Assembly (NCBI RefSeq): GCF_900110835.1
Contig: NZ_FOJG01000001.1
Coordinates: forward strand, 2,449,499-2,513,498
Reading direction: 5' to 3'
DNA length: 64,000 bases
Source of the DNA: Chitinophaga arvensicola
Lineage (GTDB): Bacteria; Bacteroidota; Bacteroidia; Chitinophagales; Chitinophagaceae
Every line of letters starts with the position of its first letter. The stretch's first letter is position 1. The notes below the pieces were generated by a model. The model saw only the letters and a list, made by a program, of their open reading frames with translations. It did not search any database and was not told where the DNA came from. Made by a program: the position numbers and the translations under genes. Shown here piece by piece: positions 18,852 through 27,054 of the stretch.

Positions 18852-19271
18852 TTAGTTATTTCGGGTCAGAATATCTTTCAACGTCTTGTTTTCCAGTATT
18901 TTAAGCGCAGAGTCTCTTACCCGTCCCATTACTTCGTTGAGGCCGCAAACGGCTTCATCACGGCAATTTTCGCAGCGTTCGTAGTAGTTGAGGCTCACGC
19001 AAGGGAGGAGGGCAATGGGACCATCCAGCAGGCGGATGATCTTGGCCAGTGCGATCTCTTTGGGAGGTCGCATGAGGTAATAGCCTCCGCCTTTTCCTTT
19101 TTTACTGCCGAGGATACCGGCATTCTTCAATTCCAGCAAAATGTTTTCGAGGAATTTGATAGAGATATTTTTTTCCTGGGCGATTTCAGATATCAGGATG
19201 GGGCCTTTATCTACATTCTCTGCCAGGTGTACTAATGCGTGAAATGCGTATTGTGTTTTTTTCGATAACAT
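18852..19271 (-). CDS. Rrf2-family transcriptional regulator
   Basis: This 139-residue protein (from the ATG at 19271, giving MLSKKTQYAFHAL) has the Rrf2 winged helix: ISEIAQEKNISIKFLENIL (27-45) and the wing KKGKGGGYYL (57-66). Cys91, Cys100, Cys103 and Cys109 form a cluster in the region where IscR and NsrR bind Fe-S clusters, so cluster sensing is possible but unproven. Its place directly upstream of cysH-cysD-cysN suggests control of sulfate assimilation, comparable to CymR or other Rrf2 regulators of cysteine metabolism. An upstream in-frame ATG at 19319 would only add residues outside the family. Confidence 0.9.
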   Translation of the reverse strand: MLSKKTQYAFHALVHLAENVDKGPILISEIAQEKNISIKFLENILLELKNAGILGSKKGKGGGYYLMRPPKEIALAKIIRLLDGPIALLPCVSLNYYERCENCRDEAVCGLNEVMGRVRDSALKILENKTLKDILTRNN

Positions 19272-19373
19272 ACTGACTGATTTGCATCCCTCCACGGATG
19301 AACTAATAGTGCGGTGCACACTTTATATTCCTGCAAAGATAAGCAGTTTTTAGCTGCCAGCAGTTAGTGGCTG

Positions 19374-19410
19374 GCTTTTAGCCGCCGGAGTGTGTCCGGT
19401 GGCTAAAAGC
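19374..19410. repeat. Long palindromic hairpin (GCTTTTAGCC type)
   Basis: A 16-bp stem, GCTTTTAGCCGCCGGA (19374-19389) with TCCGGTGGCTAAAAGC (19395-19410), has one G-T pair and a 5-base loop. It lies between dapB and the Rrf2 gene. A related half-copy TTTTTAGCTGCCAGC sits just before it (19347 onward). No T-run follows on the minus strand, so it is not a standard dapB terminator. Confidence 0.5.
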
Positions 19411-19423
19411 AGGTAGCTGACGA

Positions 19424-20143
19424 CTAGCCCAGGTTCAATACATCCCGCATGGTAAACACGCCGGTTTTGCCTTTGATCCATTCTGCCGCTACTACTGCGC
19501 CGGCTGCAAATCCTTCGCGGGAATGAGCAGTGTGCGTGATCGTAATATCATCGATGGGAGAAGTGTAATTGATGGTATGTGTACCTGGCGCCGGATCAAT
19601 TCTTTTAGAGATGATCGGGAGGATTTCAGGTTGATTGCTTTCTTCATTTACCCAGCTGGTTTTGCGGGTAACGGATGCCATCAGTTGTTCTGCCAGTGTG
19701 AGGGCAGTACCGCTTGGGGCATCTTTTTTATGGGTGTGGTGGATTTCTTCCATGCTTACACCGTATTGTGGCTGACCGGCCATGAGTTCGGCCAGTTTCT
19801 TATTCACTTCAAAGAAGATATTTACCCCGATGCTGAAATTGGTAGCATGAAGGAAGGCCTGTTTTTTCTCCAGGCAGATAGCTTTTATTTCCGGGAGTTT
19901 GTCGAGCCAGCCGGTGGTACCGCATACAACGGGCACGTTGGCATCGAAGCATTTCAGCACATTGTGGTAGGCTGTTTCAGGTGTGGTAAATTCGATGGCT
20001 ACATCTGCCTGGCCGAGGTGTTCCTTTTCCAGCAGGTGTTTGCTGTTGAGATCAATACGGAGTATCACTTCGTGTCCTTTGGCGGTAGCAATAGCATCTA
20101 TTGCCTGTCCCATTTTACCATATCCGATGAGCGCTATTTTCAT
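19424..20143 (-). CDS. dapB: 4-hydroxy-tetrahydrodipicolinate reductase
   Basis: DapB reduces hydroxytetrahydrodipicolinate in the lysine and diaminopimelate pathway that supplies peptidoglycan. At 239 residues it is slightly shorter than the E. coli enzyme. It has the NAD(P) motif IGYGKMGQAI (6-15), CGTTGW (74-79) and the signature EEIHHTHKKDAPSGTA with His135, His136 and Lys140. It is the fourth gene of a parA-parB-DUF5683-dapB series on the minus strand, an order I recall as common in Bacteroidota. Confidence 0.95.
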   Translation of the reverse strand: MKIALIGYGKMGQAIDAIATAKGHEVILRIDLNSKHLLEKEHLGQADVAIEFTTPETAYHNVLKCFDANVPVVCGTTGWLDKLPEIKAICLEKKQAFLHATNFSIGVNIFFEVNKKLAELMAGQPQYGVSMEEIHHTHKKDAPSGTALTLAEQLMASVTRKTSWVNEESNQPEILPIISKRIDPAPGTHTINYTSPIDDITITHTAHSREGFAAGAVVAAEWIKGKTGVFTMRDVLNLG

Positions 20144-20185
20144 GACCCTTGCTAGTTGTATTTAAAGTTGATGGTTTAGTGGTAA

Positions 20186-20899
20186 TCAGCGGCCGGCGAA
20201 GTACCGGTTGCTTTTAGCCTTTTTGCCCCCGATAGAGATATTGAGGCTGAGACCCAGTGTACGGTTGTTGATGATGGTAGGCGAAACGCGCATACTGAGA
20301 TCATCCGACATATCGAAGTTACGCAGGTGCGCAAACACGGTAGCATCAATAATATTTATCCCGTAGGCGAGTACAAAGAACAGTACGGAATAATCCACAT
20401 ATTGCCGGAACTGGTCCCTGGCGCCTTTGATGGCTTCATCATCAAACGGAGCCGTTTTAGGATTGGTATCTTTGGTATCCGGGTTGCCGTCTACGCGGAG
20501 GCGGTAGGCATCGCGGTACATTTTGTATGTTTTCATATTATCAATAAAGAAGTAGGTACAAGTGCCGATGGCAGCGTATGCCAGCGGAATTTTCCAGTAT
20601 TCTTTATTGTATGCCTGTCCGAGGCCGGGTACTACTGCCGAATAGAGGGCCGCTTTGCGCGGGCTATGGGGCAGTTTGGAATCCGGCACATAAGCCGAAT
20701 CTGTAAAGAGGGCGCTGTTGGCGGCTTTCACCGTATCGGTGCCGGGTGCTGGTGTAGGCCGGATAATCGTATCCATTGTTTTGGCGACAGGGCGCAGGGT
20801 ATCCTGCTGCGCATGTGCTGGTATTGCTACCGCTGCTGCCGTTAAAAACAAGAAAATGTATCGTAGTGAATGAAATATGTATTGAGCCTTATTAGCCAC
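20186..20899 (-). CDS. DUF5683 family exported/membrane protein
   Basis: This 237-residue protein has an N-terminal signal or anchor (about 12-30, ending IPAHAQ), a Pro/Thr-rich linker, then the DUF5683 core from about 80: PRKAALYSAVVPGLGQAYNKEYWKIP. Two hydrophobic stretches follow (LAYAAIGTCTYFFI and VLFFVLAYGINIIDATVFAHL). Its start lies inside the last codons of parB (8-base overlap), so translation is probably coupled. The family sits between parB and dapB in many Bacteroidota. Its function is unknown. Confidence 0.85.
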   Translation of the reverse strand: MANKAQYIFHSLRYIFLFLTAAAVAIPAHAQQDTLRPVAKTMDTIIRPTPAPGTDTVKAANSALFTDSAYVPDSKLPHSPRKAALYSAVVPGLGQAYNKEYWKIPLAYAAIGTCTYFFIDNMKTYKMYRDAYRLRVDGNPDTKDTNPKTAPFDDEAIKGARDQFRQYVDYSVLFFVLAYGINIIDATVFAHLRNFDMSDDLSMRVSPTIINNRTLGLSLNISIGGKKAKSNRYFAGR

Positions 20900-21809
20900 C
20901 GTATATATCTATTTTTTCCAGGATACTATCCAGCTCTTCATCCGAATAGAATTCAATTAAGATGCTGCCTTTACCGCTTTTATTCCTATCCAGTTTTACT
21001 TTGGTAGAAAAGTGGGTAGCAAGTTTGTCCTGTATTTTCAGGAATGCAGGCGCCAGTTTGGCTTTGGCAGCTTTCTGCTGTTGATTTTTATCGGCCTGAT
21101 TGATGTTGCGGGCCAGTTCTTCCGTTTGTCTTACCGATAAGCCATTTTTCAGGATTTCGTTGTACAGGAAGAGTTGGTTTTCCACGTTTTCAACACCGGT
21201 AAGCACGCGGGCATGTCCCATGCTGAGTTGACCGTTTCTTACTGCTACCTGGATATCCGGTGGCAGTTTGAGGAGGCGGATATAGTTGGTGACGGTACTT
21301 CTTTCTTTGCCCATGCGGTCAGCCACCTGTTCCTGAGTGAGGCTGCACTCATCCATGAGGCGTTTGTAGCTGAGACCAACCTCAATAGCATTGAGGTTTT
21401 CTCGTTGAAGGTTCTCCAGCAGGGCGAGTTCCAGGAGTTCCTGGTCGTTGACCTGGCGGATATACGCGGGAATATCTTTAAGACCGGCGAGTTTACTGGC
21501 TCTCAGACGTCTTTCACCGGCGATCAGCTGGAATTTTTTCGCGCTGATGCGGGAAACGGTGATGGGTTGAATAACGTCGTGGAGTTTGATAGACTGGCTT
21601 AGCTCCTGTAAAGAAACCTCATCAAAGTCACGACGCGGCTGTTTCGGATTGGTTGCAATCAGATCGAGTGATATACGTTCAATACCGGTAGCAGCGGCTA
21701 CCACTTTATCACCGAGGGCGCTGGCAGTTTGCTTCAGGTCTGTGTCCATATTCTGAAGCAGAGAGCGGATGCCTTTACCCAATGCCTCTTTCTTACTTGG
21801 ATTGGTCAT
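20892..21809 (-). CDS. parB: Chromosome-partitioning protein ParB (Spo0J-like)
   Basis: ParB binds parS sites near the origin and spreads with CTP to help segregation with ParA. The 305-residue protein has the N-terminal CTP-binding ParB box (NPKQPRRDFDE at about 54-64; IAGERRLRASKLAGL), then LALLENLQRENLNAIEVG, and the helix-turn-helix LTQEQVADRMGKERSTVTNYIRLLKLP. It ends with a dimerisation domain. The gene overlaps parA by 17 bases upstream and the DUF5683 gene by 8 bases downstream. No parS-like CACGTG palindrome was noticed next to it. Confidence 0.96.
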   Translation of the reverse strand: MTNPSKKEALGKGIRSLLQNMDTDLKQTASALGDKVVAAATGIERISLDLIATNPKQPRRDFDEVSLQELSQSIKLHDVIQPITVSRISAKKFQLIAGERRLRASKLAGLKDIPAYIRQVNDQELLELALLENLQRENLNAIEVGLSYKRLMDECSLTQEQVADRMGKERSTVTNYIRLLKLPPDIQVAVRNGQLSMGHARVLTGVENVENQLFLYNEILKNGLSVRQTEELARNINQADKNQQQKAAKAKLAPAFLKIQDKLATHFSTKVKLDRNKSGKGSILIEFYSDEELDSILEKIDIYGG

Positions 21810-22614
21810 CGTTTATAGCTAGGATTTTGTCTTTGGATTTAATTTTAGTGAAGTTATGTTTCTGCAGGATTTCCTTGGCCAGGTTCAGGTAATTGATTGC
21901 ACCTGTGCTGGCAGCATCATACATAATCACGGATTTGCCGAAGCTGGGAGCCTCTCCCAGTTTGGTGTTGCGGTGGATGATGGTGTTAAACACGCTTTCT
22001 TCAAAGTGTTGTTTTACTTCATCCACTACCTGGTTACTGAGGCGGAGACGGCCATCGTACATGGTCATCAGGATACCTTCAATTTCCAGTTCTATATTCA
22101 GGCGGCTTTGTACAATTTTGATGGTGTTGAGCAGTTTACCGAGACCTTCCAGTGCAAAGAATTCACATTGTACGGGGATGATCACGGAATTGGAAGCCAC
22201 GAGGGCATTTACGGTGATAAGGCCGAGGGAAGGGGAGCAGTCAACGATTACAAAATCATAGTCAGCTGCTACAGAATCAATCACCTGTTTCATCACTCTT
22301 TCCCTGCTGGGGTGATTGATGAGTTCCAGTTCAGCACCTACCAGGTCTATATGAGAAGGTAATACCTTCAGGTTAGGGGTATCAGATTCCAGGATCACAT
22401 CTTTGGCCTGCACATCATTCACCATACAATCGTACAAGCTCTGCTGCACATTGCGCAGGTCGAAACCCAGCCCTGTGGTGCTGTTAGCCTGCGGATCGGC
22501 GTCTACGAGCAGTGTCTTAAATTCCAGCACAGCCAGGCTGCTTGCCAGGTTTATTGCACTTGTAGTTTTTCCTACGCCACCTTTCTGGTTAGCGATTGCG
22601 ATTATTCTAGCCAT
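21793..22614 (-). CDS. parA: Chromosome-partitioning ATPase ParA (Soj-like)
   Basis: This 273-residue protein has the deviant Walker A KGGVGKTTSAINLA (from residue 11), the A' motif LLVDADPQANST, and the Walker B region FVIVDCSPSLGL. ParA dimerises on ATP, binds DNA without sequence preference and forms the gradient that moves ParB-parS complexes. The short N terminus without an added helix-turn-helix is of the chromosomal Soj type. First gene of the parA-parB-DUF5683-dapB block. Confidence 0.96.
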   Translation of the reverse strand: MARIIAIANQKGGVGKTTSAINLASSLAVLEFKTLLVDADPQANSTTGLGFDLRNVQQSLYDCMVNDVQAKDVILESDTPNLKVLPSHIDLVGAELELINHPSRERVMKQVIDSVAADYDFVIVDCSPSLGLITVNALVASNSVIIPVQCEFFALEGLGKLLNTIKIVQSRLNIELEIEGILMTMYDGRLRLSNQVVDEVKQHFEESVFNTIIHRNTKLGEAPSFGKSVIMYDAASTGAINYLNLAKEILQKHNFTKIKSKDKILAINDDQSK

Positions 22615-22681
22615 TGTGTAATTTAAAAATTCAAAGGTTATTTATAGGATAAAGGATAAATCAGCGATGATCACTTCTTCC

Positions 22682-23362
22682 CTAAACCTCTATGGTACTA
22701 CCTATTTCAGGCAGTAACAGCTCAAGCCCGGCATCAATAAACAACATCTTTGCTTCGTCGGTATCGATCTTAACATAGCCGAACGTATTATAGTGTACTC
22801 CGATTATTTTCTGGCATTCAATCATCTCTGCAGCTGCGATGGCATCTTCAATACCCATTGTGAAATTGTCGCCGATAGGCAGCACGGCAAAATCCAGGGA
22901 AGTGATGGCCGGGATCAGTTCCATATCCACGGTCAGTGCGGTATCGCCGGCATAGTAAAAGTTCGCTTCTTCCGTCATGAAAATAAAGCCCATCGGGTTG
23001 CCACCGTAGGTGCCATCCGGTAAACTGCTGGAATGTTGTGCTACCACGCATTTTACAGTACCGAAGTCGAATTTCCATTTACCGCCGGTATTCATCGGGT
23101 GCAACTTTTCTATTCCCTGTTTACCCGCCCAGGTCACAATTTCATAATTGGATACCACTGTTGCATTGGTCCTTTTTGCCAGATCCACCAGGTCGGCCGT
23201 GTGGTCCTCATGTCCGTGGGAAACAAAAATATAATCCGCCGTTATGGCATGGATGTCTACTTTAGCCGCCAATTCATTATGTGTGATAAAAGGATCAAAA
23301 AGAATTTTTTTACCTTTTATTTCCACTGCAAAACAGGAATGTCCGTAGCAAGTATACTTCAT
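22682..23362 (-). CDS. UPF0173-type metallo-beta-lactamase-fold hydrolase
   Basis: This 226-residue protein (start at the ATG at 23362, MKYTCYGHSCFAVEI) has the metallo-beta-lactamase motif SHGHEDHTAD with His49, His51, Asp53 and His54. Further metal ligands lie in VAQHSS, YYAGDTAL and HYNTF. The N-terminal YGHSCF is typical of the UPF0173 metal-dependent hydrolase family, whose substrate is unknown. It is cytosolic and monocistronic by spacing. An in-frame ATG at 23386 would add eight residues that do not fit the family. Confidence 0.88.
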   Translation of the reverse strand: MKYTCYGHSCFAVEIKGKKILFDPFITHNELAAKVDIHAITADYIFVSHGHEDHTADLVDLAKRTNATVVSNYEIVTWAGKQGIEKLHPMNTGGKWKFDFGTVKCVVAQHSSSLPDGTYGGNPMGFIFMTEEANFYYAGDTALTVDMELIPAITSLDFAVLPIGDNFTMGIEDAIAAAEMIECQKIIGVHYNTFGYVKIDTDEAKMLFIDAGLELLLPEIGSTIEV

Positions 23363-23814
23363 AATCAATCCATTTGAACAAATCACGACATCATACCGAA
23401 AGGATATACCTTCCGTAATTCGTAATTAATCTACACCTTATATTTAAAAGTAGCGCAATTAAAAGTAGCCTAATCGGACAAAAATACAACGATTAGGTAA
23501 AATTCGGGTGCTGCAGTATATTTATTTATACACAAACTGTTCGCAGAACAGGGTCCGTTATCCGTTAACAGGTTAATTTTAAACCAGTTTCAGCAGGGGT
23601 AAGATTAATACATTATTAAAATATTAAAATTATCTATTGTTTACCGGTCAGCCAGCAAATGTACTGTTCCTCCTACTGAATAAAAAAAATAAAACATACA
23701 ATTCTTCGCGTTGTTATACGTCTGGTATATTACGTCGATCCCGTTTTAACTTTTCGGACCCGATTACTTGTATTAAATTGCTTAATTATTATATATCTAT
23801 ATTAAATTTTTATA
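23363..23814. other. AT-rich divergent intergenic region
   Basis: About 450 bases between the UPF0173 gene (minus) and the metallophosphoesterase gene (plus). TATTTTTG at 23486-23479 (minus) could be a -7 box for the former, about 117 bases upstream of its ATG. Base composition drops sharply, with long A/T runs near 23600-23810. No coding sequence or RNA gene was recognised. Confidence 0.5.
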
Positions 23815-25080
23815 ATGCGACCCGGACTTAATTCCGTTATACTCATTGTTTTCCTCCTTTTGCTGGATTTATATGTTTTCCAGGCCGTCAGGGCCATGGT
23901 GTATATGTCTGCTCCAAGGGTGAGGAACGTTACCTATTCCGTTTACTGGGCAGTATCTGCCATTTGCGTGATCATGATCGCCCTGCTGCCGTATATCAAC
24001 TGGCATAACTGGCCGGCCACGCTGAAGTCGTACCTGATGGCCATTTTCATGGGCCTGGTGGTAGCCAAGCTCCTGGTAACGCTGTTTTTGCTGATAGACG
24101 ATGTCCGGAGAGGGGTGATATGGATTATCCGTAAAGTCAGTGGAGCACCGGTGGCGGATACCTCCACCGTGGTAAGCGGTTTGTCCCGTTCCCAGTTCAT
24201 TAACCGGCTGGGGCTGATCACCGGCGGCGCCTTTTTCGGCACGCTGATGTATGGCTTCTCGAATAAATACAATTACCGGATCCATAAGGTAAAACTGAAG
24301 TTCGACCAGCTGCCCGCAGCCTTTAAAGGACTGCGGATTGTACAGATCTCAGATATACACTCGGGCAGCTTTGCCAACCGGGACGCAGTGCTGAAAGGCA
24401 TTAAGATGATCAATGCCCAGAAGCCCGACCTGGTATTGTTTACCGGCGATCTGGTAAACGACCGTGCAGTGGAAATGGACGAATGGATCGACGTGTTCAG
24501 CCAGGTGAAAGCGCCTATGGGCGTGTATTCTACACTGGGTAATCACGATTACGGCGATTATTTCCCCTGGCCGGACAAAACGCCCAATGGTTACAGTGCT
24601 ATGCAGCATGAAAACCTGGAAGCGTTAAAGGCCGTGCACGGAAAGCTGGGCTGGAAGCTGATGATGAATGAAAACGTAATCCTGGACCGTAACGGCGATA
24701 AAATTGCCTTGCTGGGTATTGAGAACTGGAGCGCTATCAAGCGTTTCCCCCGCTATGGCGATTTGAAACGCGCCTATGAGGGCACGGAGCAGATACCTTT
24801 CAAGATCCTGTTGTCGCATGATCCTACCCATTGGGACGCCCAGGTACGTACAGAATATCCGGATATTGACCTGATGCTGGCCGGCCATACCCACGGGATG
24901 CAGTTTGGTATCGAAATACCCGGCCTGAAATGGAGCCCTGCCCAGTACTTCTACAAGGAATGGGCTGGTTTATACAAGAAGAAGACACAGTTCCTGTATG
25001 TAAACAGGGGATTTGGCTTTTTAGGCTACCCGGGCAGGGTAGGCATACTGCCTGAAATTACGGTGATCGACCTCGTGTAA
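23815..25080 (+). CDS. Membrane-anchored metallophosphoesterase (YkuE/YaeI-like)
   Basis: This 421-residue protein begins with three hydrophobic segments (about 6-25, 42-60, 71-95) and a fourth at about 133-148. A calcineurin-like phosphoesterase domain follows from 170. Metal ligands are Asp180 and His182 (QISDIHSG), Asp212 (GDLVND), Asn243-His244 (LGNHDYGDY), His335 (LSHDP), and His358 and His360 (AGHTHGMQFG). Relatives such as YaeI and YkuE act at the cell envelope, where lipid-linked pyrophosphates are proposed substrates. The membrane helices put this catalytic domain next to the inner membrane. Exact substrate unknown. Confidence 0.9.
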   Translation: MRPGLNSVILIVFLLLLDLYVFQAVRAMVYMSAPRVRNVTYSVYWAVSAICVIMIALLPYINWHNWPATLKSYLMAIFMGLVVAKLLVTLFLLIDDVRRGVIWIIRKVSGAPVADTSTVVSGLSRSQFINRLGLITGGAFFGTLMYGFSNKYNYRIHKVKLKFDQLPAAFKGLRIVQISDIHSGSFANRDAVLKGIKMINAQKPDLVLFTGDLVNDRAVEMDEWIDVFSQVKAPMGVYSTLGNHDYGDYFPWPDKTPNGYSAMQHENLEALKAVHGKLGWKLMMNENVILDRNGDKIALLGIENWSAIKRFPRYGDLKRAYEGTEQIPFKILLSHDPTHWDAQVRTEYPDIDLMLAGHTHGMQFGIEIPGLKWSPAQYFYKEWAGLYKKKTQFLYVNRGFGFLGYPGRVGILPEITVIDLV

Positions 25081-25110
25081 GCTGGTTGCGCAGGAACTGA
25101 CCGATAGAAA

Positions 25111-25165
25111 AGCATTGTTTAACCCCTCATTCGTCCTATTCACGGACAGGGAGTTAAACAATGCT
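25111..25165. repeat. 55-base imperfect palindrome
   Basis: AGCATTGTTTAACCCCT (25111-25127) faces AGGGAGTTAAACAATGCT (25148-25165). GTCC (25133-25136) and GGAC (25144-25147) add an inner stem. It sits after the metallophosphoesterase gene and may be its terminator, but no T-run follows on the plus strand. Confidence 0.5.
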
Positions 25166-25202
25166 GAAATACGTTTATCTTGCAGTGACGTATTTTTACA
25201 TC

Positions 25203-26111
25203 ATGCGCCTATACTTCTTAACCTTCCTGTTGTTATGTAGCCGTATTGCATCGGGACAAACGTTGGCAGAGCTGGAGCAACAGCTGGACTCCTTGCTGCA
25301 GAAGCAGCAGAAGAGCGAAGTTGTGGCTGGCATCGGCTACGGCAACAACCCCGCCTATGGTAGTAAAGTCACCAACTTTGAGCTGCCGATCGTATTAAAA
25401 ACGTTTGTAGCACCTTCTCTCAGTTATTATCATAAAAGTGGTTTATATGCCAGCGTAAGCGCCTATTATCTTTTCAATTCCGTTAAAAAGCCCTGGTTTG
25501 AAACGGATCTTACCGCTGGGTATGACTATACCAGGAGCAGGAACTTTCTGACGGGAATATCCTATACCCGGTATCTCTTTGCTGATTCTACCGATGTGCC
25601 GGCGACCCCTATAAAAAATGAACTCTTCGCGTACTTTTATTATCGTAAATGGTGGCTGCAGCCAGGCCTGAGCGTGGATTACGGCTGGGGGAAAGATGTA
25701 TCGGAAGGAATGTTTAAAAGAGAAACCCTGCGGGGCAACGATTTTAATATCATAGCTGCGGTGAGGCATCCTTTTATTTTCTCCGGTGTAATCAGTCGTA
25801 CAGACCTGTTCCTGTTTACCCCTTCGCTGAACTTAACCTTGGGCACCGCCAACTATTACAGTAACCTGAAGGCGTTCCAGTATATTACCCGCTCCCCGAA
25901 GATGACGCAGATCATGACACATCCGGGCAGGGAACTGAATTTTAAAGATCATACCGATTTTGAGCCACGTGCAGCAGACATTACACTGAATATATCTTAC
26001 TTTATTGGTCATCTGAATCTGGCGCCTGCCTATACTATTTTTAAGCCGTTGACCGGCACTGATCAGGGGATTATGAGTTATTTCACTGCCCGCATCCTGT
26101 ACAGTTTTTGA
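25203..26111 (+). CDS. Predicted outer-membrane beta-barrel protein, family not recognised
   Basis: From the ATG at 25203 the protein has 302 residues with a signal peptide ending near SRIASGQ, then a short helical segment (LAELEQQLDSLLQKQQK). A series of amphipathic strands rich in Tyr, Phe and Gly follows (SLSYYHKSGLYASVSAYYLF, ELFAYFYYRKWWLQPGLSVD), ending with Phe (ARILYSF), a usual barrel end. An earlier ATG at 25161 lies inside the palindrome described separately and is less likely. It could be an outer-membrane channel or assembly factor; the neighbours give no hint. Confidence 0.7.
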   Translation: MRLYFLTFLLLCSRIASGQTLAELEQQLDSLLQKQQKSEVVAGIGYGNNPAYGSKVTNFELPIVLKTFVAPSLSYYHKSGLYASVSAYYLFNSVKKPWFETDLTAGYDYTRSRNFLTGISYTRYLFADSTDVPATPIKNELFAYFYYRKWWLQPGLSVDYGWGKDVSEGMFKRETLRGNDFNIIAAVRHPFIFSGVISRTDLFLFTPSLNLTLGTANYYSNLKAFQYITRSPKMTQIMTHPGRELNFKDHTDFEPRAADITLNISYFIGHLNLAPAYTIFKPLTGTDQGIMSYFTARILYSF

Positions 26112-26224
26112 TTTTCTTAACAAATAGCACGGAATTTGTATTTACCGGAAATGTAATTAGAAGATAGGGGTATCATTTAGGAGAGACGTCTATATTTTAA
26201 CCATTACTAACAATACAAATTTTT

Positions 26225-26839
26225 ATGAAAAAACTGTTCTTCGCCGTAGCAGTGCTGATCGCTGCTGTTACCACTGTGTCAACTGTTAATGCGCAAACCA
26301 AATTGCTGCGCTTCGGTATCAAGGGAGGCGCCAACCTCGGAAAGCTTGATGGTACCGGTTTTCAGGATGGCTTCAAATTAGGCTACCACCTGGGAGCATT
26401 TGCGCAGGTAAATCTTGTTAAAGGATTTGGCGTACAGGGAGAGTTGGTCTTCTCTTCCACCAAAGCTGAAACTACCGACAAGTTCAGTGATATTTATGAA
26501 GGTGTAAGTACTTCTGATAACCGTAAGAAAATTAACCTGAACTATCTCAGCATTCCATTATTAGCCAATATTGATCTGGGAACCCCTCGCCTGAAACTGC
26601 AGGTAGGTCCTCAGTTTGGTGCCCTGGTAAGCGATAAGAAAGTGCTGGGCGCTGCCAACACCGCTTTCAAAGGCGGTGAAATTTCAGGTGTAGCCGGTTT
26701 ATGGTTACAACTGCCTATCATCAACATAAGTGCCCGTTACATCATTGGCTTCAACGACGTGAAAGATGTAAACAGCGTGGTAAGCACGAGCAACTGGAAA
26801 AACCAGAGCATTCAGCTGGGCGTTGGTGTATCTTTCTAA
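26225..26839 (+). CDS. Porin-family outer-membrane beta-barrel protein
   Basis: This 204-residue protein has a clear signal peptide (cleavage after VNAQ, residue 24). Its body is typical of the OMP_b-brl_2 family in Bacteroidota: LRFGIKGGANLGKL, GYHLGAFAQVNLVKGFGVQGEL, LNYLSIPLLANIDLG and LKLQVGPQFGALVS. It ends in a strand with a terminal Phe (SIQLGVGVSF). These are small outer-membrane proteins, abundant and mostly of unknown role. Followed by a strong terminator. Confidence 0.85.
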   Translation: MKKLFFAVAVLIAAVTTVSTVNAQTKLLRFGIKGGANLGKLDGTGFQDGFKLGYHLGAFAQVNLVKGFGVQGELVFSSTKAETTDKFSDIYEGVSTSDNRKKINLNYLSIPLLANIDLGTPRLKLQVGPQFGALVSDKKVLGAANTAFKGGEISGVAGLWLQLPIINISARYIIGFNDVKDVNSVVSTSNWKNQSIQLGVGVSF

Positions 26840-26862
26840 GATCCGGCAGAAAATATTTTATA

Positions 26863-26909
26863 AGCAGCAAAGGGAGAAGTGGAAACACTTTTCCCTTTGC
26901 TGCTTTTTT
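26863..26909 (+). terminator. Rho-independent terminator of the porin-family gene
   Basis: AGCAGCAAAGGGAGAAGTG pairs with CACTTTTCCCTTTGCTGCT around a GAAA loop (one G-T pair, one mismatch), followed by six Ts. Confidence 0.9.
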
Positions 26910-27054
26910 GTTAAGTCTTGTAACAGGACTGGTGCAGGGAGCCTGACAGGGCGTCACTTGGCATTAAACTTGACAATATAGGGATAAATAAAAATAAGAG
27001 GACTTTTGCCGGATTGTATGACAGAATGTCCTCATGAGGCTTTAAATATCTCAG

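Noticed and set aside
23637..23831. 64-codon frame before the metallophosphoesterase gene
   Set aside because: Overlaps the next gene's start, and lies in the most AT-rich part of the spacer without coding character.
26998..27039. GAGGAC/GTCCTC pair and CCTCATGAGG palindrome upstream of lon
   Set aside because: Arms are only 5-6 bases and the spacing is long; it does not match CIRCE or another known heat-shock element, so no operator is claimed.
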